From NCBI GenBank assembly GCA_964476245.1, contig CAYYYW010000001.1, forward strand, positions 46,791 through 110,790: DNA of 64,000 nucleotides. Reading direction: 5' to 3'. The stretch's first letter is position 1; every line of letters begins with the position of its first letter. Of this stretch, positions 1 through 7,832 are shown one piece after another. Made by a program: the position numbers and the translations under genes. The DNA comes from CAYYYW01 sp964476245. GTDB lineage: Bacteria; Patescibacteriota; Microgenomatia; UBA1406; HO2-37-13b. A model generated the notes under the pieces. That model was not told the origin of the DNA and searched no databases. It saw only the letters and a program-made list of their open reading frames with translations.

Positions 1-18
1 AACGACGATCACCAATTA

Positions 19-408
19 ATGTTAGATTCTCTTTGTCATCTAATCCATCAGAAAAAAATTAAGGAGGCAGAAAACTCGCTGCTTGCTCTTATTGAAAAAA
101 TATTCAGCGACTCGCAAAATGGCTCTAAAAAAATAAACGATTACATTAAGATGTACAAAACCATGCACCACGCCTTTAACAACTATTATTTAAATTGGTT
201 GAAAAAAAATAGCAACAGCTTTAAAAAAGAAAAACAAGAAATTTCTTCATCAAAACACGACAATTATCTTGTTGCCTGCGCTTCTCAAGTAGCAGAGATG
301 GAAGACTTGCTATACGAACTTGGTAATTATTTGACTATTTTACACGACGAAGATCAAAAAAAAGAAGTCGCCTATCATCTCCAATGTTACCGAAACAATC
401 TTCCTTAA
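19..408 (+). CDS. Hypothetical protein, helical
   Basis: I do not recognise this 129-residue protein. It is Lys-, Asn- and Leu-rich, looks almost wholly helical, and has no signal peptide or membrane segment. The frame is open to the left edge of the window (six more codons before this ATG), so the true start may lie outside. It ends in TAA and the next gene on the same strand has its own promoter 27 bp downstream, so the two are not obviously an operon. A real gene is likely from the amino-acid composition and lack of a better overlapping frame; function unknown. Confidence 0.55.
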   Translation: MLDSLCHLIHQKKIKEAENSLLALIEKIFSDSQNGSKKINDYIKMYKTMHHAFNNYYLNWLKKNSNSFKKEKQEISSSKHDNYLVACASQVAEMEDLLYELGNYLTILHDEDQKKEVAYHLQCYRNNLP

Positions 409-434
409 CCATCCTTACTCAGACTTACTACTTG

Positions 435-463
435 TTGACAGATATAAAACAGATATGTATATT
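435..463 (+). promoter_or_regulatory. Sigma70-type promoter, probably leaderless
   Basis: TTGACA at 435-440 and TATATT at 458-463 are separated by 17 bp. The -10 box ends 8 bases before the ATG at 472, so the transcript would begin at or next to the start codon. Confidence 0.7.
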
Positions 464-471
464 AATATCGT

Positions 472-1041
472 ATGAAAGTCTTCTTCACCGCCTCGCATGA
501 GGGAAAAAAATATTTTGAAAATTATTATAAAAAAATAACGGCCACCATCAAAAAGTTGGGATATGAACCGATGGAAGATGATATCTTAACTGTTTCAACT
601 GCCAAATTTTTCGAAAATTTAGAAAAAGGCGGAAAACAAACAAACATTGACTTATATAAAAGAAAGATGAAATCAATACAGGAGGCTGATATCTGTATAT
701 ACGAGTGCAGTATTAACAGCCTATCCTTGGGCTTTCTTATTGAAAAAACATTAGATCTTAATAAACCTACCATCGTTCTTTATTTAAAAGACAATATTCC
801 TTATTTCTTATTGGGAGCCAACGAAGAAAAACTTATTTTGAAAAGTTACAACGACGACGATTTAAAGCAAATTTTGAAAGAAACATTGTTAGAAGCCCAA
901 GGCATAAAAGACAAAAGGTTTAATTTTTTCATAAGCCCTGAACTTCTGTCCTATTTGAATAAAATAAGTAAGGCCCGCAGCATAACCAAATCAACCTTCA
1001 TCAGAAATCTTCTCCTTGATCATATGAAAAAGAATAAGTAG
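472..1041 (+). CDS. Nucleoside 2-deoxyribosyltransferase-like protein with RHH tail
   Basis: 189 residues. The N-terminal two thirds looks like the nucleoside 2-deoxyribosyltransferase/TIR-like Rossmann fold: it opens with MKVFFTASHEGKKYF, has a central ADICIYE strand and a LGFLIEKTL helix, the pattern used by small proteins of this superfamily. The last ~45 residues (RFNFFISPELLSYLNK onward, with TKSTFIRNLL) look like a ribbon-helix-helix DNA-binding unit. An inference is a nucleotide-binding regulator and not a housekeeping enzyme. The gene stands alone behind a leaderless promoter. Substrate and targets cannot be read from the sequence. Confidence 0.65.
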   Translation: MKVFFTASHEGKKYFENYYKKITATIKKLGYEPMEDDILTVSTAKFFENLEKGGKQTNIDLYKRKMKSIQEADICIYECSINSLSLGFLIEKTLDLNKPTIVLYLKDNIPYFLLGANEEKLILKSYNDDDLKQILKETLLEAQGIKDKRFNFFISPELLSYLNKISKARSITKSTFIRNLLLDHMKKNK

Positions 1042-1106
1042 AAAAACTTTCTTTATCCTATTATAGCAATCTATTTCTATATTAAATATGTGTATTAAAT
1101 ATGTAC

Positions 1107-1136
1107 TTGACAAGGTATGTAATATATGCGTATACT
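1107..1136 (+). promoter_or_regulatory. Promoter of the TasA/SipW-like operon
   Basis: TTGACA (1107-1112) and TATACT (1131-1136) with an 18-bp spacer, 34 bp before the start codon at 1171. One of the best-matching promoters in the window; unlike many others here it leaves a short untranslated leader. Confidence 0.75.
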
Positions 1137-1170
1137 GAAATAAATGTTATAAGTTAACCGTTAAAATACC

Positions 1171-1800
1171 ATGCAAAAACAAAAAAGGTTTTTTTTGGGT
1201 GTTTTAATTCTTGCCGTTGTCAGCACAGCTGCAATCGCCGGTACCATCGCTTTCTTTGTCGCAAGGCGAACCGTTACTACCAGTAGATTTACTACTGGCA
1301 CATTGGATATGGATGTTTCCGCCAATGGTAACGCACTGGAACCCTTTGTCATTGACAACATCGGGGCTAATGGTGACATAAACGGTACAAAAACCTGGAC
1401 AGTGAGAAACACAGGCACTTTACCAGGTAGACTGCTTGTCAGGCTGCAAAACGTTGTCAACCAAGATAATGGTTGCAACGACCAGGAAAAACTGACTGAG
1501 CCTAACTGCGAGGCTGATAATGATGGCGAAATGGGAGGCGTTATTACCGCCAAAGTCGCCCTTGACGGAGTTGATCAAGTTGAATCAACCCTGGCAACAG
1601 CCGACCAACCGACTATCGGTCTGGCCTGGAGCGCCTTGACGCCCGTCATTCTTGGAGCAGGAGAAGAAAAAACTATCACCATCCACTGGGCAACTGGTGA
1701 AGATGAATACGGCAATGAGATCCAAAGCGACAGCATTGAATTTGATGTCGACTTTAGATTGATTCAGCTGATTAGCGGACCAAGCCCAACCAATATATAA
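1171..1800 (+). CDS. TasA/CalY (camelysin)-like secreted fibre subunit
   Basis: 209 residues. A charged N terminus and one hydrophobic stretch (residues 8-30, ending AGTIAFFVARR) resemble signal peptides handled by SipW-type peptidases. What follows (FTTGTLDMDVSANG, the WTVRNTGTLPGRLLVRLQN segment, then beta-rich sequence to a DVDFRLIQ strand) is the jelly-roll pattern of TasA/camelysin proteins, which polymerise into extracellular fibres. It is the first gene of an operon with two signal peptidases and another secreted protein, as in tapA-sipW-tasA of Bacillus. A strong hairpin follows the gene, which would give more of this transcript than of the peptidases downstream. Family assignment is by pattern and context. 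Confidence 0.75.
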   Translation: MQKQKRFFLGVLILAVVSTAAIAGTIAFFVARRTVTTSRFTTGTLDMDVSANGNALEPFVIDNIGANGDINGTKTWTVRNTGTLPGRLLVRLQNVVNQDNGCNDQEKLTEPNCEADNDGEMGGVITAKVALDGVDQVESTLATADQPTIGLAWSALTPVILGAGEEKTITIHWATGEDEYGNEIQSDSIEFDVDFRLIQLISGPSPTNI

Positions 1801-1841
1801 GGTAAAAAATTAATCCAATTCAAAGATTAATTACCGGTCCA

Positions 1842-1874
1842 TCAAGAGGCGGCCCCAAGCCGCCTCTTGATTTT
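1842..1874 (+). terminator. Rho-independent (possibly partial) terminator
   Basis: A perfect 11-bp stem (1842-1852 with 1860-1870), a 7-base loop and a TTTT tract. It lies between the fibre-subunit gene and the signal peptidase, so it may act as an attenuator that raises the subunit:peptidase ratio. Confidence 0.75.
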
Positions 1875-1930
1875 CAATCGAACCACAATTGTGGTGAGCG
1901 AAACCAAGTCTAACTTGGCGAAGTCGAACC

Positions 1931-2437
1931 ATGAAAAAATCCAAAAGTATTTTTAAAATAATTTTTGATCTTACTTCTTGGTTATTCTTAATTGCTTTTG
2001 CTTCTGTAATTTTATTCACTCTTAGTTCAAACACCAATCTTTTAGCCGGATATAAATCCTACCTCGTTCAATCCGGTTCAATGGAACCTACTATCATGAC
2101 CGGAGATATTGTTGTTGTTCATCAGCAGTCTGAATATCTAAAAAATGACGTGGTTACTTTTTTCAACAGCGAGGGAAGAATTGTCACCCACAGAATTATT
2201 TCTGACTCAAAAGAGGCGGAAAACACTGTCTATGCCACCAAGGGTGATGCCAACAGATCATCAGATAACGACATGGTTACGTCGGATAAAATTATCGGCA
2301 AAGTTATTTTGGTTATTCCCAAGCTTGGTTATTTTGTTGCTTTTAGCAAGTCTTTGCCGGGTCTTTTTATACTAATCTTTGTTCCGGCCTTTACCTTAAT
2401 CTTGGATGAATTGTTAAAACTTAAAAATGCTAAGTAG
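1931..2437 (+). CDS. sipW: Signal peptidase I, SipW (ER/archaeal) type
   Basis: 168 residues. A membrane helix at about 10-31 precedes the catalytic box QSGSMEPTI with Ser50; the second box has His (IVTHRII, His87) where typical bacterial signal peptidases have Lys, and the third box KGDANRSSDND supplies Asp. A second membrane helix ends the protein. The Ser-His-Asp arrangement is that of SipW and eukaryotic/archaeal enzymes. It likely cleaves the TasA-like precursor upstream. The start codon lies at the end of a dispersed repeat (GAAGTCGAACCATG), also seen at 58534-58550. Its last 11 bp overlap the next gene. Confidence 0.9.
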   Translation: MKKSKSIFKIIFDLTSWLFLIAFASVILFTLSSNTNLLAGYKSYLVQSGSMEPTIMTGDIVVVHQQSEYLKNDVVTFFNSEGRIVTHRIISDSKEAENTVYATKGDANRSSDNDMVTSDKIIGKVILVIPKLGYFVAFSKSLPGLFILIFVPAFTLILDELLKLKNAK

Positions 2438-3008
2438 CAGAACTAAAATAATTTTAATAATTATTCTTTTTATCTCATTATTTTTAATCTACACCGACAG
2501 AACCGATGCCGACTTAGTGGCTGAAAGAACGGTTAAAAATAATAAATTTACTGCCACCACCCTCTCATTTTCCCAAAGACACACCGCCAACAATAGTCAC
2601 ATCTTGATGCTTTTCAGAACTATGGGAATACAACCTGACGGATTTGATGTTGGAGCCGTGAGAATTAAAAAAGATGGCAAGTTGAACTTTAAATATCATA
2701 TGAAAACGGTCAAAGTAAACGGCGATGATGGTTTTTGTCAAGCCTTAAATATTCAGGTAATGCAAAAGGGAGTTTTCAAATATCAGGGCAAATTGGTTGA
2801 TTTATCGCTTGATTCAAACGTGGACAATAGCAATCCGCAGAATTGGATTTTTTTTATTAGCTTGGATGATGACAGCACGTCTTTACAAAATAAAAACTGC
2901 GAATTTAACTTTGATTTTAAAACTTGGCGCAACACCCCCGATGAAAATATTGGCGGGTTTTACGCGCAACGATTGTTGAACAATAATATATCTAGTGGGA
3001 ATTGGTAA
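2427..3008 (+). CDS. Secreted protein of the TasA/SipW-like operon
   Basis: 193 residues, starting inside the end of the signal peptidase gene, so translation is probably coupled. An N-terminal hydrophobic helix (residues 7-22) is followed by an AERTVKNNKFTATTLSF segment very similar in layout to the start of the mature TasA-like protein. The rest is beta-rich with two conserved-looking Cys. I infer a second, minor TasA-family subunit or fibre anchor. The homology is distant, and the assignment leans on operon position between two SipW-type peptidases. Confidence 0.6.
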   Translation: MLSSRTKIILIIILFISLFLIYTDRTDADLVAERTVKNNKFTATTLSFSQRHTANNSHILMLFRTMGIQPDGFDVGAVRIKKDGKLNFKYHMKTVKVNGDDGFCQALNIQVMQKGVFKYQGKLVDLSLDSNVDNSNPQNWIFFISLDDDSTSLQNKNCEFNFDFKTWRNTPDENIGGFYAQRLLNNNISSGNW

Positions 3009-3021
3009 AATAATAAAATTA

Positions 3022-3558
3022 ATGTCAAATTATAGATCTAAAATCTTAAAACTTGCTAACTCTGAATTCTATTATGCTTTTATTGTCCTTTATGTTATTT
3101 TTGCCTTTTCCGTCGCCTCGTTGTCTTTAAGTTTTTTTAACCAACTTAAGATTTTTACCAATAAATCCAATTCGATGAACCCGACCATCAATACCGGCAG
3201 TCTTCTTGTGGTAAAAAAATCTTACGAATATGATGTGGGTAATATTATTTCTTATTACGCGAAAATCAATGGAAAAGAAGAGATCGTCACTCATCGTATT
3301 TTTCGAATCGGTGGCAATATCTATCTGACCAAAGGCGACGCCAACCAAGCGATAGACGAACAAAAAGTGATTCCCCGGCTTATCATTGGAAAGGTAATTT
3401 TAATAATTCCTTACTTAGGCTATCCTATCGGCTTTGCCAAAACTCCAGTTGGCACTTGGCTGTTAATTATTTTTCCGGCTATTTTAATTATTTTCACCGA
3501 GATTTTGGTAATTGTTTTTCAAAATCCTCCGGGTGAAACCAAAGCTGGGTATCAGTAA
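3022..3558 (+). CDS. Second SipW-type signal peptidase
   Basis: 178 residues from ATG 3022; a GTG at 2995 in the same frame overlaps the previous gene and is less attractive. The boxes are SNSMNPTINTG (catalytic Ser), IVTHRIF (His) and KGDANQAIDE (Asp), with membrane helices at both ends. The presence of two divergent SipW enzymes in one short operon suggests one per substrate. Its 3' end overlaps the convergent nucleotidyltransferase gene by 65 bp. Confidence 0.85.
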   Translation: MSNYRSKILKLANSEFYYAFIVLYVIFAFSVASLSLSFFNQLKIFTNKSNSMNPTINTGSLLVVKKSYEYDVGNIISYYAKINGKEEIVTHRIFRIGGNIYLTKGDANQAIDEQKVIPRLIIGKVILIIPYLGYPIGFAKTPVGTWLLIIFPAILIIFTEILVIVFQNPPGETKAGYQ

Positions 3559-4447
3559 TAGGCTCAGTAGTTTGGTGTTTTCTAATAAAGTAGAGTTGTA
3601 GTTTTTTAAGTAAATTTTCTCCGCTATCAAAAATCCAAATGACAAATGACAAATGACAAATAAAATTCAAAATCCAAAATCTAAATTTTAAATATTTGAG
3701 CTTTGAGCTTGATTTGACATTTGAGTTTTGACATTTGAAATTTGAACGTGCGTTTGGGAAAATATTAAACACCCATCTATTTGCCTCTAAAAACCGCTCA
3801 TAAATATTCTCTTTGTTTATTAACGGCTTCATCTGTAAAATTTCATGAGCTACATATTCGTTTTTCTTAAAATCCGGCACCTCAAGACTGTTTTCATCAA
3901 AAAAAAGATTAAGACAGACTTTATCTCTGCTACCTATCCGTGACGACCGTTGCCTATAGGTATGTCGCTTCCTGCGAATACCCATAGCTTGAGCGATTAA
4001 TAAGGCAAGAAACCTTCCTGTAAACAATCTGTTTTTCGCCGTAATCACAAATAAATCAATATCGTCTTCCTCTTTCGCATTCATCATCGCCAACGCCCCT
4101 GATAAACCAATTAGTTTAATTTGGGAAAAAAAGGAAAGTAATTGAATGTAAAATCCTATTTTTTTAATCTTTGCTTGAGATATTCTTGTTCTAACAATCT
4201 TATTTTTGAAAAATATACAATACGGGGGGAGGGTATATAAGTTAACCATTTTGATACGGCCGTAACAAAGTGACAAATGAAGGCTGCGGCTTTTTATTAG
4301 CTTTTTTGTTTTAACAAGGTTCTCCATCCAGCTTAGTAAATTTTTTTTAGTGGTTCTTATGGGTAAAAAAGTATAAACCTCATCAATCGTTGGTGAATAG
4401 TCAAAAAAATTGAAGTATTTAATTGTTCTTAAAATTTCTTTCTTCAT
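3494..4447 (-). CDS. Nucleotidyltransferase-domain protein with repeat insertions
   Basis: 317 residues. An N-terminal winged-helix-like part is followed by a DNA polymerase beta-type minimal nucleotidyltransferase core: IGLSGALAMMNAKEEDDIDLFVI gives the GS-type motif and the DxD pair (EDDIDLF). Substrate is unknown; proteins like this are often found next to cell-envelope glycosyltransferases, as here (4-bp overlap with the WecG/TagA gene). Two stretches look like inserted repeats read in frame: about residues 154-170 (Arg-rich, with an ACCTATC/GATAGGT palindrome) and about 233-270, encoded by the AAATTTGAAATTTG-type repeat at 3640-3750. Both interrupt an otherwise family-like sequence. Confidence 0.7.
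   Translation of the reverse strand: MKKEILRTIKYFNFFDYSPTIDEVYTFLPIRTTKKNLLSWMENLVKTKKLIKSRSLHLSLCYGRIKMVNLYTLPPYCIFFKNKIVRTRISQAKIKKIGFYIQLLSFFSQIKLIGLSGALAMMNAKEEDDIDLFVITAKNRLFTGRFLALLIAQAMGIRRKRHTYRQRSSRIGSRDKVCLNLFFDENSLEVPDFKKNEYVAHEILQMKPLINKENIYERFLEANRWVFNIFPNARSNFKCQNSNVKSSSKLKYLKFRFWILNFICHLSFVIWIFDSGENLLKKLQLYFIRKHQTTEPITDTQLWFHPEDFEKQLPKSR
3640..3750. repeat. Family F AT-rich inverted repeat, inside a CDS
   Basis: Built from units such as CAAATGACAAATGACAAAT and CATTTGAAATTTGAA that pair with each other. It is translated in frame inside the nucleotidyltransferase gene. Relatives lie at 54782-54889 and 60527-60682. Confidence 0.7.
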
Positions 4448-5196
4448 GTTTCCCTATTGCTTAATTTTTCTTTAAACACCAACCACAAAAACTTAACTAA
4501 CCTTAGTTGCCTCCTCCACCGCCATGGTTGAGTTATCAGACGATACAACCATTCAAGACCAATTTTTCTTAACAACAATGGCGCTCTTTTTACTTGACCG
4601 CTTAAAACATCAAATCCCTGCCCAACCCCCATACAAACAATGCCTTTAAATTTTCCTCTATGTTTATACAACCATAATTCTTGAGCCGGCGAACCAAAAG
4701 CAACAAAAATCAAATGGGGCTTAAAACGGGAAACTATAGAGAAGATTTTTATCTCTTCTTCTCTTTTGGGGTCGGCAATGTTTTTTATTCCTTCAAGAGG
4801 ATAAAATCTTGCTTCAGGAAATTTCTCCTTTTGGCAATCAACCACTTTATCTGCTATTTTTGGCCCACCTCCAATAAGCATCACTCTTAAGCGTCTGTTG
4901 TTCGCCAGCTTTAGTAGGTCTGACATTAAGTCTACCCCACTGATACGGTTATGAAGAGGTATGTTTAAGATTCGGGCGGCCACAACAATACCTTTACCAT
5001 CAATTATTTGTATTTGGGCTGTCTGTAAAATCTTTTTAAACTCTTTATCTTTTTGGGCAATTACTAGGTTTTCCGGGTTAAGGGAAACAATGTGGATAAA
5101 ATTGGTTGGGTAAAGAAGGAACTTTATAATTTCCTCTAGGATATCATTTTGGGATAAGTTTTTTACACGTATTCCTAATAAATTTTTTATTGCCAT
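4444..5196 (-). CDS. WecG/TagA/CpsF family glycosyltransferase
   Basis: 250 residues, close to the family length. Landmarks are IHIVSLNPENLVIAQKD near the start, IIDGKGIVVAARIL, RISGVDLM, MLIGGGP, and FVAFGSPAQELWLYKHR, GVGQGFDVLSGQVKRAP and GLEWLYRL near the end. Family members transfer N-acetylmannosamine (or a similar sugar) from UDP to undecaprenyl-PP-linked GlcNAc on the inner face of the membrane, an early step of teichoic-acid or capsule synthesis. Overlaps the next gene by 4 bp (ATGA-type), so the two are one operon. Confidence 0.93.
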   Translation of the reverse strand: MAIKNLLGIRVKNLSQNDILEEIIKFLLYPTNFIHIVSLNPENLVIAQKDKEFKKILQTAQIQIIDGKGIVVAARILNIPLHNRISGVDLMSDLLKLANNRRLRVMLIGGGPKIADKVVDCQKEKFPEARFYPLEGIKNIADPKREEEIKIFSIVSRFKPHLIFVAFGSPAQELWLYKHRGKFKGIVCMGVGQGFDVLSGQVKRAPLLLRKIGLEWLYRLITQPWRWRRQLRLVKFLWLVFKEKLSNRET

Positions 5197-5435
5197 TCTA
5201 GTTGTTTATTATAAGATTAAAAAGAAATCTAGAAAAACTAAACAAAACCGCTTTTTGTTCAATTTTATTGAACGCATATTTAACTTACGTAACAATATTA
5301 TATCTTAATCGTAATTAAAGTGACCTCTTTTATCATAAATTTAACTATATCCAATTTTTTAAAACACTATTACTTCAATTATTTAAATAATTGAAGTATT
5401 GTCTATGTATTTTATATTTTTATAGGATAGCTTTA
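5197..5435. other. AT-rich intergenic region with a palindrome
   Basis: No gene seen. It contains a TTATAAT (5200-5206 as read on the minus strand) 11 bases before the glycosyltransferase start, a likely -10 box, and the palindrome at 5371-5398. Confidence 0.5.
5371..5398 (-). terminator. 28-bp perfect palindrome after mreB
   Basis: A perfect AT-rich palindrome centred on TTTAAA lies 38 bp past the mreB stop, followed on the minus strand by a short T-rich stretch. A terminator is likely, although the low GC of the stem makes it weak. Confidence 0.5.
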
Positions 5436-6461
5436 TTATCTAATTGCTTCTTTGTAGCTCTCTAAATTTTCCATGGCCATTCCTAATCCACGAATAACAG
5501 AAAGCAACGGTTCTTCGGCAACAAAAGCGGCTACATTAATATTGTAAGTTATGTATTTGTCCATGTTTTTTAAAAGGGCTGTTCCCCCTGAAAGAATAAC
5601 TCCGCGATCAACAATGTCCGAAGCTAATTCAGGCGGTGTTTGGGCTAAGACCTCTTTCACTCCCTCTAAAATCAATTTTAGCGGTTTTTGAATTGCTTCA
5701 GAAATTGAGAGCTCGTTGACTTGAACAATTTTGGGCAAGCCCGACTGAAAATCTCTTCCTCTCACCTCAAAAGTTTTTTCTTTACTTGCTTCCTCGACAA
5801 AAGCATTGGCAAACTTGATTTTTACATCCTCTGCTGTCCTATCTCCCACCATTAAATTATATTTCTTTCTTATATGTTGAATAATTGCCTCATCAATTTT
5901 GGTCCCGGCGACGCGAATACTCTTATAAGCCACTAACTGACCTAAAGATATAACCGCCACCTCAGTTGAACCACCACCAAGATTAATAATCATGTGGCCG
6001 GACGCTTGAGAAATGGGGATTTTTGCTCCAATGGCTGCCGCCAACGGCTCTGACATTAAATAAATATCAGAAACCCCATTATTTTTACAAGCAGAAACAA
6101 CCGCTCTTTTTTCAACTTGCGTCGCCCCACCAGGAATCGCCACCATCATGTCAACCCTTAAATAAAAACTCTTCAGCGCCTTCTTTAAAAAATAACCAAC
6201 CATGACTTCAGTTACGGTATAGTCGGCAATCACACCTTCTTTCAACGGCCGAGAAGCAATAATTGTTCCAGGAGTGCGACCCAACATTTCGTAAGCATCA
6301 TCTCCCACCGCCAAAATTCTTTTACCTGCCTTGCCAGCAGACAAGTTTTCCAAAGAATAAGCTACCACGGTGGGCTCATTTAAAACAATTCCTTCTCCAG
6401 CTAAATAAACCAAAGTATTAACTGTGCCTAAATCAAGAGCTATCTTTTTGCGAAAAATCAT
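5436..6461 (-). CDS. mreB: Rod-shape-determining protein MreB
   Basis: 341 residues from the ATG at 6461; a TTG seven codons upstream also fits the frame. Actin-fold nucleotide-binding motifs are plain: KIALDLGTVNTLVY (phosphate 1), MVAIPGGATQVEKRAV, HMIINLGGGSTEVAVISLG (phosphate 2) and GVILSGGTALLKNMD (adenosine). MreB filaments at the inner membrane guide wall synthesis, implying a rod-shaped cell with peptidoglycan. It is a single gene without mreC/mreD next to it. Confidence 0.97.
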   Translation of the reverse strand: MIFRKKIALDLGTVNTLVYLAGEGIVLNEPTVVAYSLENLSAGKAGKRILAVGDDAYEMLGRTPGTIIASRPLKEGVIADYTVTEVMVGYFLKKALKSFYLRVDMMVAIPGGATQVEKRAVVSACKNNGVSDIYLMSEPLAAAIGAKIPISQASGHMIINLGGGSTEVAVISLGQLVAYKSIRVAGTKIDEAIIQHIRKKYNLMVGDRTAEDVKIKFANAFVEEASKEKTFEVRGRDFQSGLPKIVQVNELSISEAIQKPLKLILEGVKEVLAQTPPELASDIVDRGVILSGGTALLKNMDKYITYNINVAAFVAEEPLLSVIRGLGMAMENLESYKEAIR

Positions 6462-6543
6462 GAATAAATTTTCTAATAACAACGTTATAATATATAATTA
6501 ATAGTATACAATATGTCAGGTTAATTTTTAATTTTTAATTTAT

Positions 6544-6549
6544 TATAAT
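6544..6549 (+). promoter_or_regulatory. -10 box, leaderless start
   Basis: TATAAT ends 6 bases before the ATG at 6556; the -35 region is weak. Confidence 0.5.
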
Positions 6550-6555
6550 ATCCTT

Positions 6556-7821
6556 ATGAAATCTCTTTTGAGCCGAATAATAATATTCAGTTCTTTCGTT
6601 TTGATTCTTGTTGCTCTTATAAGCTATGCTCGAGGCTATCGAATTAATTTTTCCAAAAAAACAATTACCCCCACCGGTATTTTAGTCGCTTCATCATATC
6701 CTGATGGGGCTAAAATTTATATAAACAACGAGCTTTCCGGAGCCACCAACTCAAATCTCACCCTCCCGCCGGGAAAATATCAGGTGGAAATTAAAAAAGA
6801 CGGTTATTCATCGTGGAAGAGCAACCTGATAATTAAAGGTGAATTGGTGGTAAAAGTCGACGCCTTGCTTTTTCCGCAAAGTCCGTCGCTCTCTCCTATT
6901 ACCTCTTTAGGAGTTATTAAAGCTCAATTTTCTGAAATTAACAATAAGACTATTATTCTTTCTGAAAATGACGATGCGGAAAAAGACGGTATTTATCTTT
7001 TGGAAAACACCAAAAGAACCCTTTCTATTTTTAATCCTTTAAAGCTTTTAGTCTTAAAGTCATCTTTTTTGGAAGATTTTGATTTAAAAGAAAGCGGCCT
7101 AAAATTTTCTCCCGATGGAAAACAAATTTCCTTTACTACACCAACCACGGCATATTTAATCTCAACCGAAGAACAAACATTGCAACCTTTTGACATCACC
7201 AATTCAAAAGAAACCATCGATCAAGCCTGGGTAAGAGATGAAGAAAAAAATACCCAAAAGATTTTGGAAACCTTTAAAGATCCACTGCCCAAAATCGCTT
7301 CCGACTCGTTCAAGATTGTCAGTTTTTCTCCTGATGAATCAAAAATTTTATATCAGGCAACCAAACACACTCCCCTGCCCTTAATAATTAATCCACCTCT
7401 TATCGGCGCCAACCAAACCCAAGAAGAACGAACTTTAAAAAAAGACAGTTTTTACGTTTACGATAAAAAAGAAGATAAGAATTATAAAATTGACCTAATT
7501 AATCTAATTGATCTAATTCCTAAACAAATCCCAAATCCCAAATCCCAATTAGGTCAATTAGAAATTGGTAATTTTATAATTTGGTATCCTGACTCCCGTC
7601 ATTTAGTCATTAACGAAAGCTCCTCCTTCGCCAAGGCTTCGGAGGGCAAGAAGCGGGTTTCAATTGTTGATTATGATGGAGAAAATAAACAGGCAGTCTA
7701 TTCCGGGCCGTTCGAACAAGAATTTGTTGCCGTCACCTCTGACGGTAAGTTATTGATTTTGGCCAATCTTAATCCCCAAACGAACAAATTGCCGGATGTG
7801 TATGCGGTGGGAATAAAATAA
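6556..7821 (+). CDS. PEGA-domain membrane-anchored protein with beta-propeller-like C-terminal part
   Basis: 421 residues. A single N-terminal membrane helix (6-24) is followed by a PEGA domain (about 38-105: GILVASSYPDGAKIYINNE, LPPGKYQVEIKKDGYSSW), named for its PEGA-like turn and usual on exported surface proteins. The rest has repeated FSPDGKQISF, FSPDESKILY and WYPDSRHLVI units of the WD40/TolB-like propeller type. Two dispersed repeats are read in frame: the family E element (about residues 309-342) and a TCCTTCG...CGGAGG palindrome giving SSFAKASEGKK (about 356-366). Both fall in predicted loops. Probably an extracytoplasmic binding or scaffold protein. Confidence 0.8.
   Translation: MKSLLSRIIIFSSFVLILVALISYARGYRINFSKKTITPTGILVASSYPDGAKIYINNELSGATNSNLTLPPGKYQVEIKKDGYSSWKSNLIIKGELVVKVDALLFPQSPSLSPITSLGVIKAQFSEINNKTIILSENDDAEKDGIYLLENTKRTLSIFNPLKLLVLKSSFLEDFDLKESGLKFSPDGKQISFTTPTTAYLISTEEQTLQPFDITNSKETIDQAWVRDEEKNTQKILETFKDPLPKIASDSFKIVSFSPDESKILYQATKHTPLPLIINPPLIGANQTQEERTLKKDSFYVYDKKEDKNYKIDLINLIDLIPKQIPNPKSQLGQLEIGNFIIWYPDSRHLVINESSSFAKASEGKKRVSIVDYDGENKQAVYSGPFEQEFVAVTSDGKLLILANLNPQTNKLPDVYAVGIK
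7481..7580. repeat. Family E repeat inside the PEGA-protein gene
   Basis: 100 bp bounded by a perfect 11-bp inverted repeat (7481-7491 with 7570-7580) and carrying the CTAATT / CAAATCCCAAATCCC / GGTCAATTAG units of family E, otherwise intergenic (45510, 46061, 49427, 51316). Confidence 0.8.
7622..7648. repeat. Family G palindrome inside a CDS
   Basis: CTCCTTCG...CGGAGGG hairpin coding for SSFAKASEG; the counterpart in rplA (45225-45252) codes for SSAEATEG. Confidence 0.55.
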
Positions 7822-7832
7822 TTAGAAGTTTT

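Noticed and set aside
1161..1553. Antisense 130-codon frame in the TasA-like gene
   Set aside because: Overlaps fully a gene with signal peptide and promoter; composition is that of a shadow frame.
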